Assembly (NCBI GenBank): GCA_021613375.1
Contig: CM038715.1
Location: 4,518,263 to 4,582,262 of the forward strand
Direction: 5' to 3'
Length of the DNA: 64,000 nucleotides
DNA from: Megaleporinus macrocephalus
Taxonomy: Eukaryota; Chordata; Actinopteri; Characiformes; Anostomidae
Positions 1 to 10,625 of the stretch are shown here, piece after piece. Below the pieces are notes generated by a model. The model worked only from the letters and a program-made list of their open reading frames with translations. It was not told the DNA's origin and made no database searches. How positions within the stretch are numbered: position 1 is the first letter of the stretch; every line of letters starts with the position of its first letter. The translations under genes and the position numbers were made by a program.

Positions 1-16
1 TCTCTCTCTCTCTCTC
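1..16. repeat. (CT)n microsatellite cut by the window edge
   Basis: The first 16 bases are pure CT dinucleotides, and the array probably continues upstream of the window. Confidence 0.9.
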
Positions 17-265
17 ATTTGTTTGCCCCTGTCTGATCTGCTGTTTTTCCATGCTTACAAGAACATATCATTTAACATGTCATGCACATTCCGCTTTTGC
101 TGTTGTCTAGCCTGCCGAGCATTGATAAGCTGTTGAGATGCTGAATTCTAAAGAGGTTTAAATAAAAAGAGAAATAAGGAGTTCAGAAGTGCAGCTTGAT
201 GTCTTCACTCTTCATTAGTGAGACAACATGTTTTGAAAGCACCTTTATTTTGTGTATTATGTCTA

Positions 266-1507
266 GTTCACACGAGGGGTGTGCCATATCGTATTGTACA
301 CAATAATATCACCAACATTTTTGAATATGGTGAACGATATTATACCCTGAAATATCGTGCCATATCACCCATCACTAATAATCACATCAGGTACTACTTT
401 TACTGTTTTTAGCAAAAGAAAAATTCACACTTTTCTCATTTCCCATCATATATCTACTAGAAACAGATTTTATCTGTCCAGTATCATTCACTTTACTTCA
501 GTCCTGGATATATGGAGATATTTGGAGTGCATTATTTAGTATCGTGACATTCTCAGTTAGGGGTGTGCCATATCATATCGTATGCAATAATAAAATTTAA
601 TTTTCATTTTGTTGCAGTAGTGTATTCTTGAAAAAAAATTTTTTATTCAATGTTTTGTCATATCGCAGAGAGTATCGTTATCACAAAAATACCATGAAAT
701 ATCGTGATATTATTGTAGGGCCATATCGTCCACCCCTAGTTCACACTACACGATTTCAGTCTGGTTTTTCAGTCGCCGACTGTTTTTTTGTAGATTGCCG
801 ACAAAAACCTCTGCTTGGAGGCAAATCGGCGACCACTCTGCACTCGCTCAGTCGTGTAGTGTGAACTGCCGAAAGACGTTCGCCGACCTGTCGCTAGGTG
901 CTCACCAAATAATCTTAGACGTCCGGCAAACATCTAGCATGTTTAATATCTAGGCCAGTCGGCGACTGTGAGTAGCAGCGTCTAGCTACAGCCAATGTGA
1001 TCACGTAGAGAAAGAACCACACCACCATTCACGCAATCTCTCTGCAGCGGCGGGCGACACATACATTTTCATTAAAATATTAAATATTTACCTCCAGCTC
1101 TCTTTGCAGAACCCCCTGCTGGCCCCAGGCCTTTATCCATCTTCAGAACTTTTCTTCTTTATTGCAGATCAGCGCGGTGACAACTCGTACTGCTGGTCTG
1201 TTTATGTTCATTTTGGAAATAGTGTATGTTCTACGTGGTGTCGCTAGCTCTCACAGGCGTTTAGGTTTTGTGTGTTCTCGTGAGGAAAACGTGTTTTTGG
1301 ACCGAAGTCAGATGAGTCGGCGATTCTCCAGAGTGAAAATCATGTAATTCGTGACCTTGTGTCGCTGATCAGTCATGTAGTGTGAAAGACTCACGATTAC
1401 AGCACAACCAGTCATGTAGTGTGAAAGACTCATGATTACAGCACAACCAGTCATGTAGTGTGAACGGTACAAAGACCTGACGAGTCAAACAGTCGTGTAG
1501 TGTGAAC
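266..1507. mobile_element. TIR element with GTTCACACTACACGA ends, interrupted by the MITE at 274-738
   Basis: Reading across the MITE, the left end is GTTCACACTACACGATTTCA. The right end (1493-1507) reads TCGTGTAGTGTGAAC, the inverse of the left end. Terminus-like copies recur inside the element at about 855, 1371, 1410 and 1449. A 39-bp unit (AGTCATGTAGTGTGAAAGAC...) is tandemly duplicated at 1371-1466. Part of the body (about 914-1180) is repeated at 55300-55530 in intron 7. The superfamily is undetermined and no transposase is visible. Confidence 0.65.
274..738. mobile_element. non-autonomous hAT-type MITE, copy 1 (AGGGGTGTGCCATATCG family)
   Basis: The termini are GAGGGGTGTGCCATATCG and a right end reading CCATATCGTCCACCCCTA. 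The element is flanked by a perfect 8-bp direct repeat, GTTCACAC, at 266-273 and 739-746. An 8-bp duplication with short TIRs is the hAT signature. A second terminus-like stretch begins inside the element near 561 (TTAGGGGTGTGCCATATC). It contains no transposase. The target is the terminal repeat of another transposon (266-1507), so this is a nested insertion. Confidence 0.85.
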
Positions 1508-1813
1508 CAGGCATTAACTGTATTTATTATGCTCCGTCATAACAAACTATATAAACTGGCAATCCATCCAACTGCTCTATATATATTATAATGTTTTTTT
1601 TACTGTGATTTTACCAAATTATTACCATAGTATTACTTACCGTATGCTTTTCTGTCCATATTGTGGAAATTGAAAATCAATATTAGTATCTATATATATC
1701 AATATTAATATCAGTATTTAAATCAATCATGCTTCGTTATAAAGAGAGCATAGTTAGTCATGTTTAATTGGATTTAGTATAGTATGTGAGCTGTCACCGT
1801 GACAAGAGTCTTA

Positions 1814-2283
1814 GGGCGTACTCATACTAGGCTCTGTGATCTTCGGTTATCTGCCTTCGGTTATCACACTTCGTTTGACTAGTGTGATCGCTCCGAACTG
1901 TGCCCGGGCCCGGCCCAGTTAACCGTGCCCGGGCCCGCTTGAAGAGGTGGGCCAGGGCACGATTAGCTTGGACTCGGGCTCGGTTTGCTTCTAGTGTGAG
2001 CGCTATCCGTGCCCGGGCCCACTTGGAGCCTCGTGTGATTGGTTCATTTTGCTGGACCTCAAACATGACGTCAATGATGCGACGCTCGTGTTAAACAATC
2101 ATGTACTCCATCGTGTTGTGCGAACGCTTCTCTCACAAAAACAAGTCCCGTTGTGATGACGTAAGCGTGCTCGGGCGTGGATTGATAAAGGCAGTGTGAG
2201 TGCAGGCCAGTGGGGGAGTGGGGAGAGGGGATAACCGGGCCCCAGCACGGAACAAGCAAACCGGGCCTAGTGTGAGTACGCTC
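1814..2283. mobile_element. Harbinger-like MITE with TTA target duplication
   Basis: The left end is GGGCGTACTCATACTAGGC. The right end is GCCTAGTGTGAGTACGCTC, the inverse with two mismatches. Flanks are TTA at 1811-1813 and 2284-2286. A 3-bp TWA duplication fits PIF/Harbinger. The interior is unusually GC-rich, with repeated CCGGGCCC-like motifs (1900-2020). ORFs on both strands here are by-products of that composition. Confidence 0.65.
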
Positions 2284-2369
2284 TTAGTGTGCTGCTACCA
2301 GCTGTGGCTGAATTGTGTCTGTGTTACAGTATTGTGATACAGAGGTGACTCTACGCTATCATTTGAATC

Positions 2370-2910
2370 TCACATCAAAAATACATGTAGGGCACCCTTC
2401 CACCACCTTCAAAGGCTAGGGTTCGCCCCTTCCTTTCTATTACTGCTGCTGAGACCATAATCCATAGTTTTGTTACATCCAGACTCGACTACTGCAACTC
2501 TCTGTTGTATGGGCTCCCTGCTCGGGCAGAGTTCTGCTGAGAGGGTGCTGACCCATAAAAGATCTTGGGAGCATATTACCCCGGCCCTATATCACCTTCA
2601 CTGGCTCCCAGTGCAGTATCGTATCCAGTACAAATAGCTTGTGTTGGTTTTTAAATCCCTGCATGACCTCGCTCCTTCCTATTTAAGTAGTCTACTCCAG
2701 TCATACTCTCCAGTGCGTACTCCTCAATCTTCAAGCCAACACTTGCTTGTGGTTCCCCTCTTTAAGTTAAGCACCACTGGAAAAAGAGCATGTGTGGTGG
2801 GTCCAGTGCTGTGGAATAGGCTTCCTGATGAACTGCGAGCTTGTTGTTGTTGTTGTTGTTTTTAATACTAGACTTAAAACTCGTCTTTTTAAACTAGCAT
2901 ATTGATAAGA
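2370..2910 (+). pseudogene. degraded L2/CR1-type LINE, 3' end of the reverse transcriptase ORF
   Basis: Across shifts of frame the sequence encodes the block that follows the RT domain in L2/CR1-like LINEs: a [16 protein letters not shown] stretch near 2480-2510, an ITP..LHWLPVQYRIQY-like stretch near 2575-2630, LVFKSLHDLAPSYLSSLLQS (2643-2702), and GPVLWNRLPDEL near 2805-2840. Stops and frameshifts make it non-functional. It runs into an (ATT)n tract. Confidence 0.75.
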
Positions 2911-2926
2911 TGATTTTATGTTTCAC

Positions 2927-2929
<3 letters not shown>

Positions 2930-2978
<49 letters not shown>
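2930..2978. repeat. (ATT)n microsatellite
   Basis: About 16 uninterrupted ATT units follow the LINE remnant. This is a common place for simple repeats to arise at LINE 3' ends. Confidence 0.9.
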
Positions 2979-2980
<2 letters not shown>

Positions 2981-3041
2981 ATATTTTTTTAATATAAGTT
3001 TCAATTTATTTCTTTTTACTCTTGTACTTTAAGTTTATCTA

Positions 3042-4181
3042 GAATCGTCCACTAGTCAGTAGGTACTAGATTCGAGAGTTTTAGATGAGTTTTAGTAGCC
3101 ACATAAGCTCAGATGTACTACGTCCACCATATTACGCAAGACGTCAGACCACCACCGTAAAAGTCCTGCTATTCATTAAAAGCTCGTTTACTGACAGATT
3201 TACGCTTTTAGTGACTCTGATCTGTGTTTTTATCTGATTATGTATCAGACGGTGTGGAGCTGTAGATCAGAGAAGATGAAACGGGAAGAATGTAATCATT
3301 GTTTATCTCAGCAGTAGCTCTAACTTCTGTAGCGGCAGTTCACTAGCAGTAGCTACGTACACACAGCCGACGTTCAGCTTTACACCGTTTATTTACTCCA
3401 CTTTGAATTCATCCACAGCTCCAGGTGAATCATGGGATACACAGTGTGCTGTGTTCACCTACATAAAAATAGCTGCTGATTCAGGAGGTCGTCCGGGAAC
3501 CGTTCACCTACTACTCAATACCTACTGAGTATTCAGACATACTAGCCGCGCTCGCCTACTGATTTACTACTGAGTATTCAGACATACTAGCCGCTCGCCT
3601 ACTGATTTACTACTGAGTATTCAGACATACTAGCCACACTCACCTACTGATTTACTACTGAGTATTCAGATATACTAGCCGCGCTCACCTACTGATTTAC
3701 TACTGAGTATTCAGACATACTAGCCGCGCTCACCTACTGATTTCACTACTGAGTATTCAGACATACTAGCCGCGCTCGCCTACTGATTTACTACTGAGTA
3801 TTCAGACATACTAGCCACACTCACCTGCTGATTTACTACTGAGTATTCAGACATACTAGCCACGCTCACCTACTGATTTACTACTGAGTATTCAGACATA
3901 CAAGCCGCGCTCACCTACTGATTTACTACTGAGTATTCAGACATACTAGCTACGCTCGCCTACTGATTTACTACTGAGTATTCAGACATACTAGCCACGC
4001 TCGCCTACTGATTTACTACTGAGTATTCAGACATACTAGCCGCACTCACCTACTGATTTACTACTGAGTATTCAGACATACTAGCCACGCTCGCCTACTG
4101 ATTTACTACTGAGTATTCAGACATACTAGCCACGCTCGCCTACTGATTTACTACTGAGTATTCAGACAAGTAGGTGATTTC
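3042..4181. mobile_element. TIR element carrying an internal 45-bp minisatellite, copy 1
   Basis: The unique part (3042-3520) contains ACTAGTCAGTAGGTACTAGA at its left end. It matches, in reverse complement and nearly full length, the sequence at 25474-26007. The right end is AAGTAGGTGATTTC, and its inverse GAAATCACCTACTT matches the outer end of the second copy. The array occupies 3522-4169. The two copies lie 19-22 kb apart in opposite orientation. Superfamily and duplication site are unclear. Confidence 0.75.
3522..4169. repeat. 45-bp minisatellite, about 14 units
   Basis: The unit reads CTACTGAGTATTCAGACATA + CTAGCCGCGCTCGCCTACTG + ATTTA. Variation is concentrated in the CGC/CAC and TCGCC/TCACC positions. 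One unit lacks two bases and another gains one. It is the reverse complement of the much longer array at 23301-25473. Confidence 0.95.
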
Positions 4182-5165
4182 TCCATTTATTGTGCAGCGC
4201 TTTTCAAACAAAATGTTGTTGTTATTATTATTTATTTTTTTTATTATTATTATTATTTTATTTTTTTTATTACATACTGTATATGTATGTAATACATGGA
4301 TATGGCCAAAATATAATCACGATTTTTTTTTCAGGATCACAATAACGATTTTTTCACAATTCTTTTTTTTATGTAAATTTTTTGGTACAACTAAACTAAT
4401 CTCTAAATTTTTAAACAAAGCTAATTTTGGCTAAACCAACTTTTTGAACAGATTTTAATCTAAAGAAAATGCCAAGACAATAAAATAGTTAAATAAAAAA
4501 GTAAGTATTACTATTAATATTAAACACAGTCATTAACAGGATTGAATAATTAAGTTAAAGCACCACGTAGCACAACTGCTATAACTTCTTGAAGTTCAAT
4601 GTGATTCAGAACTAAACTCTCATATGGAGTGCCTCTCTCTGCCCGTGTTAGCGTTGGTTGTTTTGGTCTGACTGTAGCATTAGCCTCTGCTAGCTGCGGT
4701 GTAGCTACTTCTTTGGCTACTTGAGTTTCAGCGTATTGTTTGGGATGTCGCCGTGGTGGTTGAAAAGGTTTGTCGTGTTATCATCCACTGTAAGAACCAC
4801 CTCTGTGCAAACTTTGCAGATCACAGTTGTTTGAGTCACGTAGGCTTGGAAAAAAAACGAACCAGGTCCATATTACTGACATCGACTTTTTTTTTTTTGG
4901 AGACTAACTCCAGCTGTGTGTTCGTTCATGGCTCGCTGGTGAAAAGGTGGCTGGGTACGTAAGCGAAGATGTTCCAGTGTGCTGTGATTGGTTTATCTGC
5001 GTGCCACTGGGGTCTTTGAAAGGGAACTAGCATATGGTGTGCTTTGACTGAGCCCAGAACTGCTGTAGTGGATAGAATCTGCTTAATGATCCAGCGATTG
5101 TTCTGTGAGGGCGTATCGTAGACACATTGTAATCCTTCATGATCTATTATCGTCACTTCGCACAC
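4182..5165. other. AT-rich DNA and probable degraded transposon, no gene
   Basis: The stretch begins with a (TTA)n/T-rich run (4214-4270). A sequence with ATAATCACGAT and CACAATAACGAT motifs follows, of the kind seen at the ends of fish hAT elements. The segment at 4620-4960 has a CpG-bearing, exon-like look but only a 69-codon ORF without recognisable homology. I could not find a clean duplication or TIR pair. Confidence 0.35.
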
Positions 5166-6570
5166 TCCTGATTCGTAGTTTGTATGATGTTGCCTTTAAT
5201 GTAACATCACTGGTCTTTAAGTATTATATTTTATATAATATAACACCTATGGGGTAACAGTTTTCCAGTAGTTTCAGCATAATAGTCTACTTTAAGATGC
5301 TTATTTTAAAGGGAACACTTGTAAGCCTTAATATGGTGTAATGACTCTAAATTGTTAAGACATGTTGTAAAAAAATCACAAAAGTATCAGATTTATTTAT
5401 AATTTAAATTTTTTTCCTAAATATATAACATATGGACACAGCCATTATTTCTGACGCGCAATGCCTGCTGGGAAGATGTTTCAGGTCTGAACTGGACTGT
5501 GGTGTGAAGGAGTGAATGTTAGTTACTAACCTAGCTTAAAGAAAACCATGTACATTGTGTTGTTGATGTTGTTTCAGTGAAAGGCAGTGTGAAGACTGAT
5601 ATTAGTCTAAACAGCTTCACAAACATAAACAAGGAGAATAGTTAGTGAAGCAGCGTGTGGACCAACACAGCTACCCAAAGACCCCTGCTCTGCTCTCCTC
5701 AGTAGACCACCACTGGTGAGAGACTTGACGGAGGCTGTTGGTTTTAAGCGTAGACTAAAACACAATGCAGTGCCACAGTTTCCCCACACAGGAAGTCCAA
5801 AAGCTCCAGATTATGGAGAACCACGAGAAGAACTGTGAACGTGAACATGCGCTGGATTCTCTCCTGAGAACGTTTAGCGTTAGCGTCAGCTGCTTCACCT
5901 CTTTTGTGGATCCTAAAGGTGAAAGTACAGTCTTAGTAGTGAACATACTAGTTCACTAATAAAGGAGTGTGAAGCTCAGAGACACTCCCGTTCAGTGTAT
6001 CTAGCTGTTTACTGAGAGTGAATGTTTCCTGCTAGAAAGCGTAGCTCCTTTAACAGACACTCTCCTTCTCCGTCAACACCAACACACAGCTTCACAACAA
6101 CTCCAGCACTGTGTCACTCTCTCCTCCACCCTCTCTGTTCACCATTTACACTAACGTGGTGTGTGATGTCACCGCTGATGTCAGAAATGTTGTGTTCTAG
6201 CTCAAACTGTAAACTGAACAGTAGCATGTTTAGCTAGCTAGCTGTGCTCAAGCGTGACGGGCGGTTACTGCAACCATTTGACGTCACTACCCGCTGATCA
6301 CGTCAGTAGATACAACAATGGAGACCCACATGCAGCGTTTTGTCAACGTGTCTTAATAATTTAGAGTCATTACAACATATTAAGGCTTACATGTGTTACT
6401 AGCCGGGGTTCCCTTTTTAAGTGAAGTGCTTTTATTAAACATAGCATGTTTTAAAGCTTAGTAGGTTTTATGAAAATATCAGATCAGTGTTGGCCTGTGC
6501 GCAAGGTGTCTATCTGTATTGAAAGTGGAAAAAGTGATATTGTGCCATCTTTAGATTTCACTCAACACTA
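5166..6570. repeat. interspersed repeat (host copy) interrupted by a TIR insertion
   Basis: The flanks 5166-5309 and 6415-6540 are homologous to the continuous stretch 9165-9435. Shared text includes GTTTGTATGAT, GGGGTAACAGTTTT, TTTTAAAGCTTAGTAGGTTT and AAAAGTG. The second copy therefore shows what this locus looked like before the 1.1-kb insertion. Confidence 0.75.
5310..6414. mobile_element. 1.1-kb TIR transposon with TTAA-type target, Kolobok/piggyBac-like
   Basis: The left end is AGGGAACACTTGTAAGCCTT. The inverse of the right end gives AAGGGAACC, a short insertion, then ACATGTAAGCCTTAATATG. The inverted repeats are therefore about 60 bp with one indel. Both flanks carry TTAA. Comparison with 9301-9330 confirms an insertion at TTAA. 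The interior has no recognisable transposase. TTAA targets occur in piggyBac and Kolobok; the AGGG-type ends look more like Kolobok, which is an inference. Confidence 0.7.
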
Positions 6571-8062
6571 CGGAGTCTCACAGGAGAGTGTTTGTGTTAG
6601 AGAGAGAAGCTGAACCCATAGGCTAAAACCCTAAAGCTTGGAACGGGGCACGGTTATAGAGCCGAGCAGCTTTCAGTCTGAACCCAAACAGTTAATCTCT
6701 GCGCCGCTAAGTGGCATTGACCGTGCACCCTTCACAGGCTCCAGCCCGGCTTTTACACTCTGCTGTAATATGAAACCTCGCTCTGGTGCTCCACTGTCTG
6801 TGTGGATGAGGTCTAGTGTAAGTCAGAAACATCAGGGATTGCTGAAGGTGCATCATTAATAATGTAGGGGTCTCTTGCTGGCTTTTAGTGTGTGGTATTT
6901 GATTTCCCATGTACAAGGCTTCTTAAAGGTTATCTGTGTATTTTACAAATGTCATAACTTTGCTGCTCGGGTAAGGTCATGATAACCTCCGCCAGCGAAC
7001 TGCATTGCTGCCAGCTTTACCTAATGTTGCATGAGCTTCATCTTAAATAGATAAAATAGAAATAGAAAAAAAGAGTTATTTGTATTTCCTAACAGCTTCT
7101 TCTAGTTTTTTTTAATCAAATGTATCTCACGATTTTCTCCACAACCTGATCTCCTCATTTTTTTTTTCTCTTCTCAACAGTTCTTATTCAGCTTTACTCA
7201 GAGATTAGTGGGTGTGCTGGTGGTACTGCCTTCCCTCACATCTTACCTCACACGCCCATGAGTCTGGTCAGGCTGTGCTCTGTGGAACATCATGCCTTCC
7301 CACATTGGCTCCCCTTTCAGGTAAGAGCTCACTGCTACTTCTTATTTTGCTCCACTGTGGTCGTGGAAAGTTCCTTCAACTCAGTCTTTCCATCTCTTTC
7401 CTGGTTCTCAAGCTTGCCGTCTTGGTATACGAGTTCATAGCTATTATTAACAGTTCAACACCTCCAAGGACCATTACTAATAAATTCAATAACTAAGTTA
7501 ATTTGGGCTCATCTGAATGGTCTTGAATGTTAATCTAGAAGAATATGTGTGTTCAGTGCTGTGCAAAAGGGAGCATATCAAAAAGTGGTGGGGTCTATTT
7601 TTATTATTTTTATTTCAATTGAAAGATTGATTATTTGGCTACCATGACAGCAGCAGGCATAAACGATTGATGCTTTTTTTTATAAAGTCTTTTTTTTTTT
7701 TACCTTTTTATAATGTTTTTTATAATTTTGTATGCCATTGCATTAGGAAGTGTGAACCGAAACATGTCTGCCATCAGATAAAAAGATTTTTAAAAAATAA
7801 ATCTTAATTAAAAAAAATATATTTTTTTATTTACTTCTACGTACCATATATTATTACACTTTATATATTTTGTATATTCCTATTTCATTTGTTATCTTTA
7901 TTTACTGGTGAATAGAAGAGCAGCAAATATCTCTTGCTTATTTAATTGCTGAATGTAAACCTCAGTGTTCTAATACGAAAGTCAGAGAGCACTCTTGGTT
8001 CATTTCATTTATAGTCCAAACACTCATTGATTTTAATGTCAGGAGAAAGAGCTTGGTTTGCT
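6571..8062. other. mostly unique DNA with AT-rich tail, no supported gene
   Basis: A stretch at 7181-7320 has a good acceptor (TTTCTCTTCTCAACAG) and donor (TTTCAG|GTAAGA) and one open frame (IQLYSEISGCAGGTAF...). I do not recognise the peptide. The rest, from 7560 to 8000, is AT-rich and resembles LINE 3' flanking sequence. Confidence 0.4.
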
Positions 8063-8063
8063 T

Positions 8064-8064
8064 G

Positions 8065-8098
<34 letters not shown>

Positions 8099-8109
8099 TC
8101 TCTTTCTCT

Positions 8110-8189
<80 letters not shown>

Positions 8190-8196
8190 CTCTCTC
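8064..8196. repeat. (CT)n / (CTTT)n microsatellite
   Basis: About 130 bp of CT dinucleotides are interrupted by a block of TTTCTC units at 8090-8120 and a single CG near 8187. The Ser-Leu and Arg-Glu ORFs on both strands are artefacts of this repeat. Confidence 0.95.
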
Positions 8197-8404
8197 AAAG
8201 AGGAAAGCTGTAAGTACCGATTCTCGGATGGGGAAAGTTTGGGTGAGGTAGCAGGTCTTGCGCGGTTGTTAGAAATGGATATTTTGACTGAATATTAAAT
8301 AAATTAAATGTTTTTACATTATTTTACATTATGTGTGCATTTCATGAAGAATACACCAGCATAAGACTTTGCTGCAATGGTGGATGTCCTTCAAATCAAT
8401 TCTA

Positions 8405-8640
8405 GTCAAGTCAAGTTTATTTGTGTAGAGCTTTTTACAACGATGTTGTCTCAAAGCAGCTTTACAGAGTTTTGAAAACAGACAGTTATAACACATATAT
8501 CCCCCAGTGAGCAAGCCAGAGGCAACAGTGGCAAGAACACCTCCCTCAGACTGGAGGAAGAAACCTTGGGAGGAACCAGACTCACAAGGGTAGACCCGTC
8601 CTCCTCTGATCAAACAGTATTTACAGTTTAAACTAAACAC
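8405..8640. repeat. teleost interspersed repeat (AAAGCAGCTTTACAG type)
   Basis: The sequence CAAGTCAAGTTTATTTGTGT...CTCAAAGCAGCTTTACAGAG, followed by GGAGGAAGAAACCTTGGGAG, is a dispersed repeat I recognise from many fish genomes. Its class (LINE 3' end or SINE) is uncertain. A three-fold 16-bp tandem, TCTGACTGAGGCAGTC, follows at 8709-8752. Confidence 0.6.
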
Positions 8641-9006
8641 CAAAGAAAAGAGTCTCTGTTTGAAATCTGGATAGCAAAGCTTTAGAAGCTGCTCAGGTAG
8701 AGGCAGACTCTGACTGAGGCAGTCTCTGACTGAGGCAGCCTCTGACTGAGGCTTTATTTAAAGTGGGTGGCCTTCTCTCTGGAGGAAACCTCTGTCCAGA
8801 CGCGAGCATATGTTCACAGGGAATGTTTTGAAAAAGAGCATTTAAGAATTTGGCAGCGTGTGGAGAAAGAGAGAGTGGACTGATATTTAGATTAGTCCTG
8901 AACATGAATATAGACACTTCCATCAGAGGTGACTAATCAGACTGACGTTCCCAGAAAACGCTGGATCAGTTTTCAGCTCGATCAAATCCGATCACACTTG
9001 TAGTAG

Positions 9007-9435
9007 TAGGGGTGAGCAGTATGACAGTGTTATGTGTTGTCATAGTAAATTACATCACAGTATGCTTTTCTTATCATATAGTTCATATACAGTGAGAGCA
9101 TAATTGGGCCTGTATTATTGAACTCAGTGTTGTGTAATGTGTGTAATGTTGAACAAAGTCATTGTATTCATAGTTTGTATGATATTTTCTTTAATGTATC
9201 ACTGGTCCTTATGAAAGTCTTTAAGTATTATATTTTTGCTATATCGACCACCTACGGGGTAACAGTTTTTAAATAGTTTGAGAATAGTGGTCTATTTTAA
9301 GATGCTTATCTTAAAGTGAAGTGCTTTAACTAAACGTAGCTTGTTTTAAAGCTTAGTAGGTTTTATGAAAATGTCAGATCAGTGGTAGCCTGTGCTCAAG
9401 GTTTCAGTATCGGTATTGAAAATAGAAAAAGTGGT
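9007..9435. repeat. interspersed repeat, uninterrupted paralogue of 5166-6570
   Basis: This copy starts GGGGTGAGCAGTATGACAGT. It carries the same GGGGTAACAGTTTT and GCTTAGTAGGTTTTATGAAA blocks as the interrupted copy, but without the 1.1-kb insert. It therefore serves as the empty site. Confidence 0.7.
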
Positions 9436-9945
9436 ATAAGATAAAATAAGATAAGATAATTCTTTATTAGTCCCACAGTGGGGGAAACTCACTGTGTTAC
9501 AGCAGCAAAGGGATAGCAAAGCACTCAGTACAAACAATAGATAAATAAACAGAACAGTATATACAATATAAATAATAAAAAGTCAAGAACTCTTAAGATT
9601 GTATTTACAAATAATTGCACGTTGCTTCTTAATTGCACAGGGTAATAAAAAATATTGCATAAAAGGAGAGTGTTTTTATTTCAAACGTATAGTTATATTA
9701 ACATACAGTCTCAGAAATATATAAAAATAAAAGCACACAACTTTTATTTTGTATTTTTTTACTGTAAAAAATACTTTTATTAACTTCAACTTATTATATT
9801 TTGTATATATTTTTATTTAATTTTTTTGTTATCTTATCTGTTGGTGAATGGAGGAACAGCAAAGTAAGAATTTCATTGTACAGTGTAACTGTCTGTTCTG
9901 CTGTGCATATGACAATAAAACTCTTGAATCTTGAATATGATGGTA
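9436..9945. repeat. LINE-type 3' tails (two fragments)
   Basis: Positions 9436-9640 contain AAGATAATTCTTTATTAGTC, CCACAGTGGGGGAAACTCAC and GTGTTACAGCAGCAAAG. Positions 9790-9945 contain TAAGAATTTCATTGTACAGT and end ATGACAATAAAACTCTTGAA plus TCTTGAAT. Both look like 3' ends of fish non-LTR elements. The family is not certain. Confidence 0.55.
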
Positions 9946-10099
9946 TAATATTATAATTTTGTGAAATAAAAACAAACAACCAAAACTATACCATGGTCCT
10001 GCTATGGTTCTCCTTTGTTGGGGTCCAGCTGCTTAGTGGCCCAGCCAAGTCTGACTGTTATACTTTCTTTTCTCGCTGGTTGGAGAGAGAGGGTCCTTG

Positions 10100-10625
10100 C
10101 AACACCCTGATTCCTGCTGCCGTGAGTGTGGATTAACCCCCTAACCCCGCGTCTCAGACAGAGACAGACCTGGGCAATCAGCAGGTTTCCTGTCTCGTAA
10201 TTATCGGAGCTCGATTGGTCTGTCAGAGTCCAGATCACCCTCCAGCCCACCTCCCCCCGCGCCACCGCACGTTAATAACCCCCAGACATGTGAGGAATGT
10301 GTGTTTACACGTGTACCTCCGCGCAAAACGGGAAAGCGCTCGGGTCCCAGAACGGCCCCACTGATTGCTGCTCCGCTCAGAACCGCTGCAGCTAATTCGC
10401 GGGCCTTCGTTTTGATTGGCCCAGAGTGAGAGTCTGGGTTTGGCGTGGCGAAGTGGATCAATCAGGCCATTTGAGTGTGGTTTAGTGAGCCGTGCGGACC
10501 TGGGATGTTTACACGGGGCTGGTGAGATGGCAGGCTGGGGGGGGTGGGGGAGGGGAGGGGCTGTTCCACTCAATTGCAGCCACATGTTTGCAGAGGACGT
10601 GGAGCTGAACGAGGCCGTGTGATCT
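10100..10625. promoter_or_regulatory. CpG-rich unique stretch, candidate upstream promoter or conserved element
   Basis: This is the most CpG-rich non-repeat DNA in the first 15 kb. It has many CG dinucleotides and several CCAAT-box-like ATTGG motifs in either orientation (around 10213, 10413 and 10457). It also has a G-rich run at 10535-10558. Overlapping ORFs on both strands reflect GC content. Whether it holds the bmpr1a first exon cannot be told from sequence. Confidence 0.25.

Noticed and set aside
1827..2259. Arg/Ala-rich ORFs on both strands
   Set aside because: They reflect the GC-rich palindromic interior of the Harbinger-like MITE.
8027..8298. Overlapping Ser-Leu and Arg-Glu ORFs on both strands
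   Set aside because: They are translations of a (CT)n microsatellite and have no coding content.
8329..8643. A 104-codon minus-strand ORF
   Set aside because: It lies almost entirely in a dispersed fish repeat with no protein homology that I recognise.
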